This document shows, piece after piece, positions 43,190 through 53,438 of a DNA stretch of 64,000 bases. The stretch is taken from the NCBI GenBank assembly GCA_964343835.1, contig CAYFKR010000013.1:1-64000 (forward strand), given 5' to 3'. Below the pieces are notes generated by a model. That model did not search any database. It was not told where the DNA came from and saw nothing but the letters and a program-made list of their open reading frames with translations. The number at the start of each line of letters is the position of its first letter. The first letter of the stretch is position 1. The DNA is from CALEMW01 sp964343835 (GTDB taxonomy: Bacteria > Krumholzibacteriota > Krumholzibacteriia > LZORAL124-64-63). Made by a program: the position numbers and the translations under genes.

Positions 43190-44689
43190 TCAGCGGGTGA
43201 GCACGAGTTTCGTCATGGCGGTCCCGACGCCCCGCACGCGGGCCAGGTAGGCGCCCGACGGGACCTCGCGGCCGTCGGCGGCGCGGCCGTCCCACACCGC
43301 CCGACCCGCCTCCGGACCGAGGGGCTCGACCTGCAGCGTGGCCACCACCCTGCCCCGCACGTCCACGATCTCGAGGGCGTCCACCGCGCCGCCCGTCACC
43401 GTGATCACCGTACGCGGGTTGAAGGGGTTGGGCGCGGCGCTCAGCGCGACGCCCGTGAACGGCGGCACGTCCTCGGGGAACGCGCAGTGGTCGTACCACG
43501 ACAACCACACGGCGGCGGGTTGCGGGGTGCCCTCCACGGTGTCGGTGAGCGCGAAGGCCAGCACCGCCGTGTCCGCGGACGACACGTCCAGGGACACGCG
43601 CTCGTGCAGGCCCACGTCGTCCCAGCCCTCGACGTCGGCGCTGCGGTCCTCCCAGTCGGCGCCCGGTTCCCGCACGAAGTGGCACAGGCGCATGGAGTGG
43701 GGTTCCAGGTTCGGCGCGCTGCCGAGCTGTGACCAGAAGGCGTGGAGGCGGCCGCCGTCGCCGGCACCGAGGCGGGGGGACATGGGCCAGTCATAGGAAT
43801 CCACGGACACCGTCAGGTTCACGGCGTCGCTCCACACACCGCCGCTCGACTCCGCGAACAGCACCACGTTGCAGGGGCAGGCGGGCTGCATGCCCGTGCC
43901 GAGGTAGACGTAGCCGTAGCCGGCCAGGTCGCGGACCACGTCGAACTCGCCGCCGGCGAACTCCACCGGGCCGGTCGCCGTCTGGCAGACGGCGGCGACG
44001 TCCCACACGCCTCCGGCCAGGGCGTCGAGCCGCATCAGGCGGGGCATGCCCGCGTCCCAGCCCACGTAGTGGAGGCGGGGCAGGGGGCCCGAGGGGCCGT
44101 CGTGATCGACGATCTGGGCGAAGGGGTGCCACCAGCCGTCGAGGCCGGCGGGCATGAGGGATTCGACGGGGTTCCAGCCCCAGTAGGTGCGGCGGGTCAC
44201 GTCCACGATGTCCGAGCCGTCCGAGCTCACGACGATCCACGCCGTCCACGGGAACTCGGGGTAGGGGCTGCACCAGATGTCGATCAGGGCGCCCGGTCCG
44301 GGCGGGGTCGACAGGGGCAGCACCGCGGCGTCGGCCCACGCGCCGGTGTCGTCGCCTTCACGGATCACGAGGTCGCTCCCGCGCAGGAAGGCCGTGATCC
44401 GCGTGTCGTCGGGCAGGTGGCCGGCGACGGGCTTGGCGCCGGGGCCGTGATCGACCGGCGTGAACACGTCGAGGGGCAGGCCGGTGCACACCGCCTCGGA
44501 CTCGACGGTCAGCACGCTCCCCTCCTCCTCCCAGGCCACGAGGGCATGGAGCGGTGCGAGGGAGACCACCGACGGCGCGGTCTGGTCGCCCGACACCGGC
44601 GGGATCGGCCAGGTGATGCGGGGGACGGCGGCGGTCGCGGCGGCGGCGATCGTCAGGAGACAGACGACAGACAGGATTCGTTTCCACAT
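43190..44689 (-). CDS. Secreted protein with FlgD-like C-terminal domain
   Basis: A 499-residue exported protein. Signal peptide LSVVCLLTIAAAATAA. The 400-residue middle consists of recurring WxxxxxVP-like strands separated by acidic loops (ITAFLRGSDLVIREGDDTG, YGYVYLGTGMQPACPCNVVL), suggestive of a beta-propeller, but no family is certain. The FlgD-like tail has NPFNPRTVITV, RGRVVATL and GAYLARVRG, ending VLTR. It is divergent from another FlgD-tail gene with a 16-base palindrome between the two starts. Function unknown. Confidence 0.8.
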   Translation of the reverse strand: MWKRILSVVCLLTIAAAATAAVPRITWPIPPVSGDQTAPSVVSLAPLHALVAWEEEGSVLTVESEAVCTGLPLDVFTPVDHGPGAKPVAGHLPDDTRITAFLRGSDLVIREGDDTGAWADAAVLPLSTPPGPGALIDIWCSPYPEFPWTAWIVVSSDGSDIVDVTRRTYWGWNPVESLMPAGLDGWWHPFAQIVDHDGPSGPLPRLHYVGWDAGMPRLMRLDALAGGVWDVAAVCQTATGPVEFAGGEFDVVRDLAGYGYVYLGTGMQPACPCNVVLFAESSGGVWSDAVNLTVSVDSYDWPMSPRLGAGDGGRLHAFWSQLGSAPNLEPHSMRLCHFVREPGADWEDRSADVEGWDDVGLHERVSLDVSSADTAVLAFALTDTVEGTPQPAAVWLSWYDHCAFPEDVPPFTGVALSAAPNPFNPRTVITVTGGAVDALEIVDVRGRVVATLQVEPLGPEAGRAVWDGRAADGREVPSGAYLARVRGVGTAMTKLVLTR

Positions 44690-44737
44690 GGGACCACTCC
44701 CCGGCGATGGCTGGCAGGAATGGCGGGGGGTACATGT

Positions 44738-44753
44738 TGATCATACATGATCA
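44738..44753. promoter_or_regulatory. Perfect 16-base inverted repeat between two divergent FlgD-tail genes
   Basis: TGATCAT-AC-ATGATCA lies in the 164-base divergent region of the genes starting at 44689 and 44854. It is well placed to control both. Confidence 0.45.
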
Positions 44754-44853
44754 GGACCGTTTTGGCCATTTCGTCGCTTTATAAGTAGTCATGGGCCGTT
44801 CATTCGGAGCAAAGCAATCTCCATGACGAACCGTATCGAACCCGGAGCTATTC

Positions 44854-46468
44854 ATGAACCGAACGCTGTACATCCTGCTGATCGCCGCCCTCGCCGCCTC
44901 CGCCGTCGCCGCTCCGCCGCCGCTGCTCGTGGAGTACACCTGGGACGGAGCCTTCTCCCACCAGGACGAGGCCCATCGCGTGGCCGTCGACGCCGACGGC
45001 GACATCGTGCTGATGGGCACCTCGTACAGGAACTCCCTGGACAAGGACGCCGTCTTCCAGCGCATCGACGCCGACGGGACCCTTTTGTGGAGCACCGTTC
45101 TGCCCGACTGCCGGTTCGCCACGCCGAGCGCCATGGTGCTCGAGCCTGACGGATCCCTCGTCGCGGTCCTCGACGTGGTTACCGAGAGCCAGGTGGGTCA
45201 GGCGGCCCTCGTGAAGATCTCGCCTGACGGGACGATCGTCTGGGACCGACGCTACGGGGAGTTCGGCGGCGGGTGGTCGCTCCCGATCTCGCTCTCCCGC
45301 AGCGCCACGGGGGACTGGGTGATCTGTGCCGCGGCCGACACTCCGGATGCGGACATCTTCCTGGGCACCTTCGACTCCGACGGCCTGCCGCTGTGGAGCC
45401 GCGTCATCGACAACGGTTCGGAGGAATACCCCCGCTCCGCCGCGTTCGGCACCGACGGCTCGATCTACTTCGCCGGCAACACCATGCCCTTCCACACGCT
45501 CTACGGCCGCTACTCCGCCGACGGCGACTCCCTGTGGCACGGCCAGATGCAGGCCGAGGCCATGTTCGAGCTCGCGACCCGAGTTCTCCCCACCGCGGAT
45601 GGCGGCGCCGTGTTCTCCGGCAACCCGGAGTCGGGGTGGGGCGTGCACATGTCGCTGACGTGGAAGGTGGACGCGGACGGGAACGTGCTGTGGACGGGAC
45701 GACATCCAGCGCCCGACGCCATCGCCCAGCCCTTCGGGTTCGCCGGCCATGTCGTCACGAGCGACGGGCGCGTGGTCGTGGTCGGGGACTACGGAGCCGT
45801 CGGATCCACCTTCCATTTCCAGTGCTTCGACGCCTCCGGAAACGAGCTCTGGACGGCTGCCCCCGACGGGCCCGGCAACTATGAGACCGCGCAGGCTTGG
45901 ACGGGCTTGCCCGACGGTCGGGTCGCCTGTGCCGGGATGACGCAGATCACGTCGACGAACTTCGACATCCAGGTCTCCGTGGTCGACCCCCTGGGCGCCC
46001 ACGACTGGACCGCGACCTGGGACGGCCCCTTCGGCCTTTCCGAACGCGCCGCGGGCATGGCCGCAGGACCCGACGGCAGCATCGCCGTGGTCGGCCAGTC
46101 GTATTTCGGCGATGACGAAGGCGGCGCCAACTTCCTCGTCCTGAAGTACGGCCCCACCACCACGTCCGTCGAGCCCGGCGACGACGCTCCGCCCGCCTTC
46201 GCCAGGCCGTCCCTGAACGCCGCCCCGAATCCGTTCAACCCCCGGACCCGCGTGGCGTTCGAGATGCCGCGTCCCGGTCGCGCCCGCGTGGAGGTCTTCG
46301 ACCTCGCGGGACGACGGGTGCGCGTGCTGATGGATCGGGACGTGACGGCGGGGAACCACACCGTGGAGTGGTACGGGCGCAACGATGCGGGTGCGACCGT
46401 CGCCGCGGGCGCCTACATGCTGCGCCTCACGACGGACGACGATGCCGTGACGCACCGGGTGGCGCTGG

Positions 46469-46476
<8 letters not shown>
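44854..46476 (+). CDS. Secreted beta-propeller protein with FlgD-like C-terminal domain
   Basis: A 540-residue exported protein. Signal peptide LLIAALAASAVAAPP. The body is a seven- or eight-fold repeat of about 45 residues with the pattern D-x-D-G-(x)n-LW (RIDADGTLLWSTVLP, KISPDGTIVWDRRYG, TFDSDGLPLWSRVI), typical of delta-60 / PQQ-like propeller repeats. The FlgD-like tail has NPFNPRTRVAFEMP, GRRVRVLMD and GAYMLRLTT, ending ALVK. GGAG precedes the ATG. Its last eight bases overlap the convergent carbonic anhydrase gene. Likely a surface or secreted scaffold; no catalytic site is seen. Confidence 0.82.
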
Positions 46477-47053
<577 letters not shown>

Positions 47054-47125
47054 GGCGTCGGCTCCGGTACTCGGGGATCGGGTCGGCGGAATGCAGGGGG
47101 CATCATACAGGAAACGGGGCCGACG

Positions 47126-47956
47126 TCAGTCCTTCTTCGCCAGCCACTCCGCATAGAGTTCCGGCCGCCGGTCCCGCATGAAGAGCGTCCGCCCGTGGGA
47201 CGTCGCCACCTCGCTCAGATCCAGGTCGCAGATCAGCGTCTCCTCCGTGCCCTCGCCGGCTCGCGCCACCACCACGCCCGCCGGGTCGCACACGAACGAC
47301 TCGCCGGCGAAGGTCAGCTTCTCCTCCACACCCACGCGATTGCACAGGGCGGTGAAGTAGCCGTTCTGGAAGGCGGCCACCCGCATCTCCGCCTCGTACA
47401 GGCCCTCGGGCCACTCGCCCACCGACCCCGCCTGGGGCACGACGACCACCTCGGCTCCGGCCACGGCCAGGGCGCGCATGGACTCGGGGTAATGGCGGTC
47501 GTAGCAGATGGCCACGCCGATGCGGCCGAAGCGCGTGTCGAACACCGGGGCGCCGACGTCGCCGGGGGCGTAGTAGCCCTGCTCGTGGAAGAACTCGTAC
47601 TCGGTGATGTGGACCATGCGGGCGATGCCCAGCAGTGCGCCGTCGGCGTCGATCACCGGCGACGTGTCGTAGGTCCGGCCGTCGTCGCCGCGTTCGTAGA
47701 GGTTCAGCACCACCACGATGCCCAGTTCGGCGGCCAGGGCCGAGAAGGCGTCGGTGGTGGGGCCGGGGATCGATTCGGCCGGATCGGCGAAACCGGGACC
47801 GGCGGGGACCTGGGGGTAGAAGGGCTCGAAGGCCAGCTCGGCGAAGCAGACTACCTGGGCGCCGTCGGCCACGGCGGCGCGCGCGGAGGCGAGGCCGCGG
47901 GCGGTGTCGGCGGCGCGGTCGCCGGTGGCGCGCTGCTGGATCAGGGCGATTCTCAT
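47126..47956 (-). CDS. Nitrilase-superfamily carbon-nitrogen hydrolase-like protein lacking the catalytic Lys
   Basis: A 276-residue member of the nitrilase superfamily, closest in style to beta-ureidopropionase / N-carbamoylputrescine amidase. The catalytic Glu40 (CFAELAFEP) and Cys151 (ICYDRHYPE) are present. The Lys expected in the R-K-x-H block is Met114: the sequence reads ARMVHITEYEFF. The surrounding GYYAPGD and PVFDTRFGRIGV blocks are otherwise normal, so the change looks genuine rather than a misalignment. The ATG is favoured; a GTG two codons earlier is possible. Substrate and activity are open. Confidence 0.85.
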   Translation of the reverse strand: MRIALIQQRATGDRAADTARGLASARAAVADGAQVVCFAELAFEPFYPQVPAGPGFADPAESIPGPTTDAFSALAAELGIVVVLNLYERGDDGRTYDTSPVIDADGALLGIARMVHITEYEFFHEQGYYAPGDVGAPVFDTRFGRIGVAICYDRHYPESMRALAVAGAEVVVVPQAGSVGEWPEGLYEAEMRVAAFQNGYFTALCNRVGVEEKLTFAGESFVCDPAGVVVARAGEGTEETLICDLDLSEVATSHGRTLFMRDRRPELYAEWLAKKD

Positions 47957-47993
47957 GGGCACGTCCTGGACGGGGTGGGCGTGACGGGGCCCC

Positions 47994-49793
47994 TCAACGA
48001 TAGAGGGGCGGCCGCACTTCGTCCACGTAGAGGATGGCGTCGTACTGGTCGCGCAGGTTCATCACCATCGTACCCGTTCCCCACGAGCGGGCGTTGATCG
48101 GCTCGTCCATCCACGACGTGGCAGGGCCGCGGGGCGCACGGCTCAGGTCCACGAACAGGTAGGCGCGGCGCGCCTGTTCGAGGACGGCGGCCAGCATGCC
48201 GTCGACGGGATCCGGCACGGGGTAGATGCGACGGTCGTTCATGGCGGCCTCGCCGCGGCCCATGTAGAGGCCCACGGTGTACATCTCGTCGCGACGGCGC
48301 TCGGCCAGGAACTGGCCCGTGGTCTTCTGGTCGTTGCCGACCACCGCCTTGTTGCGGTGGCGGATGTGGAAGTTGTGGGCCCAGTGGATCACCTTGCGGC
48401 CCGGGTACATGCGGTCCAGGACCACGTGGGCGTTCTCGGCCATGCTGCGGTCACGGCCTTCGCCGCCGTATTCGCCGGGGCGGTAGTCGTCGAGCAACTC
48501 GGCCTCGCCCCAGGCGGTCTGGCGGGCGACCCAGGGGGCCTGGGGCTCGTCGGCCCAGACCTTCTCGAGGTCGTCCATGCTGCGGTCGAACCACTTGGCG
48601 AGGTTCCGGTATTCCTTGATGAGCTCGTTGCGCGTCTTCTCGTCGAGTTCGTCGACGGGGCCGCCGCCGAGCTCCGTCACCAGACGCTCCTCGAGCTGCC
48701 GCACCTCCGACGCCTTCTTGCGCTGCAGTCGACCGGCCACCTCGGCCATGAACGCGGCGCGCTTCTGCATGACGATGCCCGTGGTGTGCTGGTAGTCGCA
48801 GCCGGCCAGGATCAGGGGGCGGTCCGTCTTGCGGGTCTCCTTGATGTAGCGGAAGAGCTCGAGGGTCTCCTCGGCATGCCACACGCCGAAGATGGAGCTG
48901 CGCATGGCCGCGGAAGGGCTCAGCCCGTCGAGGTCCCGTTGCGTCAGGTAGCACGACAGGATGCCGCTCTCGAACATGATCACGTCGTAGCCCAGCTCGG
49001 CGTGCAGGTACTTGATGAGGCGCACCTTGGCCATGTCGAACTCGGCCACGCCGTGGCCGCTCTCGCCGAGCTGCACCAGGCGCCTGCCCTCGACCAGGGG
49101 GCCGAGGAAGGCCAGGTCGGAGAAGTCCTCGTCGTGGTCCAGGGAGCGCAGGGGGTGGGCGTTGGCGTTCAGCCATTCGGTCCACTCGGGGTGGATGTCC
49201 GGGGACGTGGGGACGATGGTCAGTTCCTCGTCCGTTAGCATGCGGGTGACGGGGGGCTCCGGTGCGTCCTCCAGCGTCATCTCCAGGTCGTCGAACCAGG
49301 CGGCGCCGCGGCCGGGGAAGATGGGGCCGAAGCGGGCGTAGAACGCTTCCTCGGGGATGAACATCTCGATGCGGACATCGGTCCAGAGGGTGGTGCCGGA
49401 CACGCCGCGGCCGCCCATGTTGTCGAGTTGGAGGATCACGCCGTCGTCGGAGTCCAACCGCAGCCAGAGCCCGGCGTAGCCCTCCTCCACGCCCTCGGTG
49501 CGCACTTTCCCGGTGAGCACGAGCATGCGGCCGGCGTACTCGTTCACCTGCACCGACTGCGATCCCACGCCGAAGCCCTGTTCGGCCGTGCGGATCAAGC
49601 ACAGGCTGCGTTCGCCCTCGGTGACGATGAGGGAGTCGAGGACGACGGTGCCGCCTTCGTTGCGGATGCGCCAGCCGTCGGGAAGGGTCGGATCGGCGGC
49701 ACGGGCGGTCTCGAAGCCCGGGTTGGGGAAGTCGATGGCCAAGGCGGAGGCGGCGACGGCGAGGAGGGCGGCGACGAGCAGGAAGCGGCTCAT
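47994..49793 (-). CDS. Exported erythromycin-esterase-family protein
   Basis: A 599-residue exported protein. Signal peptide VAALLAVAASALAI. About residues 20-180 form a beta-sandwich resembling a carbohydrate-binding-like domain (PNPGFETA ... LPDGWRI, AAWFDDLEMTLED). The rest is an erythromycin-esterase-type (EreA/B-like) domain: LVQLGESGHGVAEFDMAKVR with the catalytic His, VIMFESG, and VIHWAHNFHI. The family includes macrolide esterases and enzymes of unknown substrate; the extra N-terminal domain and export argue against a simple resistance role. GGAG precedes the ATG. Downstream on this strand lies the nitrilase-like gene. Confidence 0.82.
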   Translation of the reverse strand: MSRFLLVAALLAVAASALAIDFPNPGFETARAADPTLPDGWRIRNEGGTVVLDSLIVTEGERSLCLIRTAEQGFGVGSQSVQVNEYAGRMLVLTGKVRTEGVEEGYAGLWLRLDSDDGVILQLDNMGGRGVSGTTLWTDVRIEMFIPEEAFYARFGPIFPGRGAAWFDDLEMTLEDAPEPPVTRMLTDEELTIVPTSPDIHPEWTEWLNANAHPLRSLDHDEDFSDLAFLGPLVEGRRLVQLGESGHGVAEFDMAKVRLIKYLHAELGYDVIMFESGILSCYLTQRDLDGLSPSAAMRSSIFGVWHAEETLELFRYIKETRKTDRPLILAGCDYQHTTGIVMQKRAAFMAEVAGRLQRKKASEVRQLEERLVTELGGGPVDELDEKTRNELIKEYRNLAKWFDRSMDDLEKVWADEPQAPWVARQTAWGEAELLDDYRPGEYGGEGRDRSMAENAHVVLDRMYPGRKVIHWAHNFHIRHRNKAVVGNDQKTTGQFLAERRRDEMYTVGLYMGRGEAAMNDRRIYPVPDPVDGMLAAVLEQARRAYLFVDLSRAPRGPATSWMDEPINARSWGTGTMVMNLRDQYDAILYVDEVRPPLYR

Positions 49794-49879
49794 GGGATCT
49801 CCGTCTCGGAAGGGTTCGGCGCTGGAATGAGTCGACCATATCAACGGACCGACAACCCATCCACGACATTCGGGTTCCG

Positions 49880-49888
49880 TGCTATCCT
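49880..49888 (+). promoter_or_regulatory. Extended -10 element
   Basis: TGC-TATCCT lies 31 bases before the TMEM175-like gene, the same form as the elements before metF and 22659. Confidence 0.4.
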
Positions 49889-49918
49889 CCCGCGACCCGT
49901 ACGACCGGAAGGAGCCCC

Positions 49919-50647
49919 ATGTCCATCCTCTGGACCGACGACCGCCTCGCCGACCTGCCCGTGAAGGACGGCGTGCGCCAGCGCGGCGTCGACATGACCC
50001 GCCTCGAGACGTTCTGCGACGCCGCCTTCGCCTTCGCCGTGACCATGCTGGTGATCGGGGAGAGCATCCCCCGCAGCTACCCGGAGCTGGTGACCGCCCT
50101 GAAGGGCGTGCCGGCGTTCGCGGCCAGCTTCGCGGCCATCGCATCGTTCTGGTGGTCTCACCGCACGTGGAGCCGTCGCTACGGACTGGAGGACGGCGTC
50201 ACCACCGTGATCAGCCTGGCCATGGTCTTCGTGATGCTCGTGTACGTGTACCCGCTGAAGATGGTGTTCACGGCCTTCGCCTACTGGGCCAGCGGCGGGT
50301 TCCTGCCGGCGGACCTGGACATGACGGCCCACTTCGACATGCCCGGCGTGTTCGTGATCTACGGCGTGGGGTTCACGGCGCTGACGGGGATGCTCGCTCT
50401 GCTGTACCTGCGCGTGCTGAAAGCGGGCGACGAGCTGCGCCTGGACGAGGTGGAGCGCGTCCGCACCCGCCAGGAGGTCGCCCACAACCTGGTACTCGGG
50501 GGAACCGGCGTGGCGTCGGCGCTGTGGGCGCTGGTCATGCCGGGGGACGTGGCCATCTACGCGGGCTTCTGGTACATGACGCTGCCGCTGACCATGCCCT
50601 TCACGGCCGTGAGGTTCCAGAAGATGGTGGAGCGGGCCTCGGCCTGA
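49919..50647 (+). CDS. TMEM175-family (DUF1211) membrane protein
   Basis: A 242-residue membrane protein with about six helices. The family signature R-x3-F-x-D appears in MTRLETFCDAAFAFAVTML at the first helix. FWWSHRTWSR lies in the second-third helix region. Bacterial TMEM175 proteins are potassium-selective channels built from two six-helix repeats; this one has a single repeat and would assemble as a tetramer. In the usual FSD core the Ser is replaced by Cys. AAGGAG precedes the ATG. It is convergent with the ASH-domain gene. Confidence 0.85.
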   Translation: MSILWTDDRLADLPVKDGVRQRGVDMTRLETFCDAAFAFAVTMLVIGESIPRSYPELVTALKGVPAFAASFAAIASFWWSHRTWSRRYGLEDGVTTVISLAMVFVMLVYVYPLKMVFTAFAYWASGGFLPADLDMTAHFDMPGVFVIYGVGFTALTGMLALLYLRVLKAGDELRLDEVERVRTRQEVAHNLVLGGTGVASALWALVMPGDVAIYAGFWYMTLPLTMPFTAVRFQKMVERASA

Positions 50648-50653
50648 GGCCCG

Positions 50654-52471
50654 CTACTTCGCCAACATCACCTTCATCGTCCCCGTCTCCCCACCCGACC
50701 TCAACCTCACGAAGTATGCCCCGCTCGGCTGCATCGCACCGTCGTCGGCGCGCCCGTCCCACACCACGGCGTGGGGGCCGGCGGACATCACGGCGTCGGC
50801 CAGGCGTCGCACGCGGCGGCCGCGCAGGTCGTGCACGTCCAGGACGGTGCGTCCGTCCCGGGCCGTCTCGAAGGAGACGACGGTGGCCGGGTTGAAGGGG
50901 TTGGGCGCAGCGCCCGTCAGGGCGAAGCGGCGCGGGGTCTCCTCCTCCACCGGCGTGGTGGCGGGCGCGTTGACGGCGGCCACGAAGACGGCCTCGTCGC
51001 CCGACGCGGGAGTCAGCGGGATCAGCACGCCGGGGTCGATGCCGTCGGCGTAGACGGGCACGCCCGGCACCGACGGATTGCCCGCCGGATGCACGAAGAA
51101 GTAGGTGGGCGAGTCCGGGTCGGGCTGGATGAAGTCCAGGGTCGCCAGCACGATGGCGTCGGCTCCGGTCAGCGGCCCCGACTGCATGCCCACCGAGAAG
51201 CACGGCGGCGTCTCGACGTTCAGGGCCGATCCGGCCAGGTCCCACGTGGCGGCCACGCCGTCGCCCACCATCTCCACGCAGCACTCCCAGCCCGAGGCAC
51301 CCCACTCGGTGCTCGGGTTGAGGATCATCAGGTAGGCGGTGACGGGCTCGAAGGGCAGGGTCGTGTCGTGGCGGTCCTGGGTGCCTGTCTGCTCGAACCA
51401 GATGCCGATCTGGTCCTGGGTGCCGCCGTCTTCCACCACCACGCCGGTCAGTTCCACCGTCGGCACTGCGGGATCGCCGAGGTCGAGGGTGCAGGACTGG
51501 AGGCCGGGGGTCGCGGGCGTGAACTCCACGGTCACCTGTTCCTCCGCGCCGGACACCAGGGTCCGGTTGCGGAAACCACCCACGATGGTGAAGGGGCCGC
51601 AGGCGTCGGGGATCACGAGGTGCAGATCGTCGGTGCCCATGTTGCGCACGGTGACCTGGCGGTACTGGGTGTCGCCCACTCCCATGGGGCCGAACGTGAG
51701 TTCCGTGGCCGTGATGTCGGCGGCGGCGCCGTCCACCAGCGCCAGGCCGATCAGCTCGAGCTGGTGATAGATCTCGCAGAGGGGCGGCAGGGGCAGCGTG
51801 ACGCTGTGCACGCCGGGCGTGGTCGGACGCCAGTAGACGTCGAACACGTGGTGGGTCGCGATGGTGAAGTCGCCGCCCCAGGGAATGAAGAAGTCGCCCG
51901 CCACGGTGGGGACGGATCCCTCCAGGATGCCCGCGTGCTGCTGCGGATAGTCGCCGCCGGAGTTGATGATCCACAGGTCGTCCACCGCCTCGTCGCCCAC
52001 GACGGTGTGGGGGAACAGGAGCTGGATCGACGGCGACGGCGTGCAGGCGGGGTCGCCGGACTCGGGCGGGTGGTTGCCGTAGCCGTGCAGGGGGACGAAG
52101 TCGTCGCCGCAGGGAGCGCCCAGGCCGTTCAGTTCCAGGCGGGCGTCGAAGGGTCCGTTGTAGATGGCGCTCAGGTGCACGTTCACCGTGTCGCTCTCGC
52201 CCGGAGCCAGGTTGTAGCCGCGGGTGTCGTAGCCGCCGTCGAAGGAGTAGTAGCCCTGATGATATCCCGTGAGGGTCAGCACGCCGGCCATGGGATCGCC
52301 GGTCGTGTTGGTGATCACGGTGGTGCGCGTGACCGTGGTGCCCGCGATGGCCGTGTTGAAGTTCAGGGAGTCGGGCTCGGCGGCGCAGGTCTGGGCCATG
52401 GCGTGACCAACCAGGGCCGACGACAGGACGACGGCGCACAGGACGACGGGGGCAAGCCTCGTGGGACTCAT
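50654..52471 (-). CDS. Secreted ASH-domain (choice-of-anchor D-like) protein with FlgD-like C-terminal domain
   Basis: A 605-residue exported protein with signal peptide LCAVVLSSALVGHAMAQT. Two or three ASH/HYDIN-like sandwiches follow (PDSLNFNTAIAGTTVTRTTV; ATELTFGPMGVGDTQYRQVT). A cohesin-like region of about 130 residues (YLMILNPSTEWGASGWECCV, ADAIVLATLDFI) comes next, then the FlgD-like tail NPFNPATVVSFE, RGRRVRRLAD and GAYFVRL, ending MLAK. Modules of this kind bind or space other surface proteins. AAGGA precedes the ATG. No enzyme motif is seen. Confidence 0.82.
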   Translation of the reverse strand: MSPTRLAPVVLCAVVLSSALVGHAMAQTCAAEPDSLNFNTAIAGTTVTRTTVITNTTGDPMAGVLTLTGYHQGYYSFDGGYDTRGYNLAPGESDTVNVHLSAIYNGPFDARLELNGLGAPCGDDFVPLHGYGNHPPESGDPACTPSPSIQLLFPHTVVGDEAVDDLWIINSGGDYPQQHAGILEGSVPTVAGDFFIPWGGDFTIATHHVFDVYWRPTTPGVHSVTLPLPPLCEIYHQLELIGLALVDGAAADITATELTFGPMGVGDTQYRQVTVRNMGTDDLHLVIPDACGPFTIVGGFRNRTLVSGAEEQVTVEFTPATPGLQSCTLDLGDPAVPTVELTGVVVEDGGTQDQIGIWFEQTGTQDRHDTTLPFEPVTAYLMILNPSTEWGASGWECCVEMVGDGVAATWDLAGSALNVETPPCFSVGMQSGPLTGADAIVLATLDFIQPDPDSPTYFFVHPAGNPSVPGVPVYADGIDPGVLIPLTPASGDEAVFVAAVNAPATTPVEEETPRRFALTGAAPNPFNPATVVSFETARDGRTVLDVHDLRGRRVRRLADAVMSAGPHAVVWDGRADDGAMQPSGAYFVRLRSGGETGTMKVMLAK

Positions 52472-52577
52472 GTCGGTTCCTTTCCGCGGGGAGGGCGATC
52501 CCGGAATGCGCCCTGGAGCGCCCGGGTCCCTCGGATACGGCGAGAGCGCATGATTCTAACACGTCGGGCCCCTGCCG

Positions 52578-52607
52578 TTCCAATCACCCTGCATTTTGGT
52601 CTATAAT
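52578..52607 (+). promoter_or_regulatory. Candidate promoter for the anti-sigma-like gene
   Basis: TTCCAA, an 18-base spacer and a consensus TATAAT (52602-52607) lie 100 bases before the GTG at 52707. The rest of the 235-base gap shows no clear feature. Confidence 0.5.
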
Positions 52608-52706
52608 AAGGAACCCCCGTCATCCGTCTTGAATCGACGACCCCCGGTTTGTTCCCCTGGCGTTCGACCCGGGAACTCCGGCATCGGGATGAGGAAGGAC
52701 CCCATC

Positions 52707-53438
52707 GTGAGCGATTCAGCGACCAGGGAATACGAGTGCGTCGAACCCGAGCTCGGGGAAGAGCTCTGGCGGCGCGACGACCCCGACTGCGCACCGGACC
52801 TCGCCGAGAAGCTCGACCGTCACGTGACCGTCTGCGACGCCTGCCGCATCGAGCGGGCCGTGATGTCGGCGCTGGACGAAGGGCTTCTCGACGAAACCCT
52901 GTTGGATCCGGCGCCGGTCGTGCGTATCGATCCCCGACCGCTGTCCGTCGCCGGCTGGACGGCCCTGGCCGCCTCGCTGGCCCTCGCGCTGGTGTTGCCG
53001 CCCGGTACGTTCACCGTGGGCACGACCCGCGGCGACGATGTCCCCGGTTTCGCACGGCCCGTCGAAGGCGAGGTCGTGGCAGGCACCCCCGACCTGGTCT
53101 GGCGACCGGTGGAGGGTGCGACCGGGTACACGGTCGAACTCGACGAGATCGGAGGGGAGTTCACGTGGTCGGCCGAGACCGTCGACCACCGCCTGTCCTC
53201 CACGGAGCAGCAGGAGCTGCCGGGCCCCGGGCGCTACCGGGTGATGGTGCGGGCCGTGCCCGACGACCTGACCCCGCCCGAGGGCATCAGCACCACCTTC
53301 CGTCGCGACGGCGCGCGCGGCATGGTGGGCTACCGGCTCGGAGCCTCCCCGCTGCCCCTGAAGATCCTGGGAGTCGCCGGCCTGGCCCTCGGCCTGCTCG
53401 GACTCGGCCTGCACCGCATCACCGGAGGACGTCCATGA
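52707..53438 (+). CDS. Zinc-finger anti-sigma-like transmembrane protein
   Basis: A 243-residue protein. The cytoplasmic N-terminus has the zinc-finger anti-sigma motif H-x3-C-x2-C (LDRHVTVCDACRIERA). One helix (WTALAASLALALVLPPG) crosses the membrane, an FN3-like periplasmic region follows (PDLVWRPVEGATGYTVELDE), and a second helix (ILGVAGLALGLLGLGL) ends the protein. GAGGAAGGA sits seven bases before the GTG, which I prefer to an ATG six codons earlier. No sigma gene is adjacent on its strand; the nearest is 4 kb away at 57430. The ZU5-like lipoprotein gene overlaps its stop (ATGA). Confidence 0.78.
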   Translation: MSDSATREYECVEPELGEELWRRDDPDCAPDLAEKLDRHVTVCDACRIERAVMSALDEGLLDETLLDPAPVVRIDPRPLSVAGWTALAASLALALVLPPGTFTVGTTRGDDVPGFARPVEGEVVAGTPDLVWRPVEGATGYTVELDEIGGEFTWSAETVDHRLSSTEQQELPGPGRYRVMVRAVPDDLTPPEGISTTFRRDGARGMVGYRLGASPLPLKILGVAGLALGLLGLGLHRITGGRP

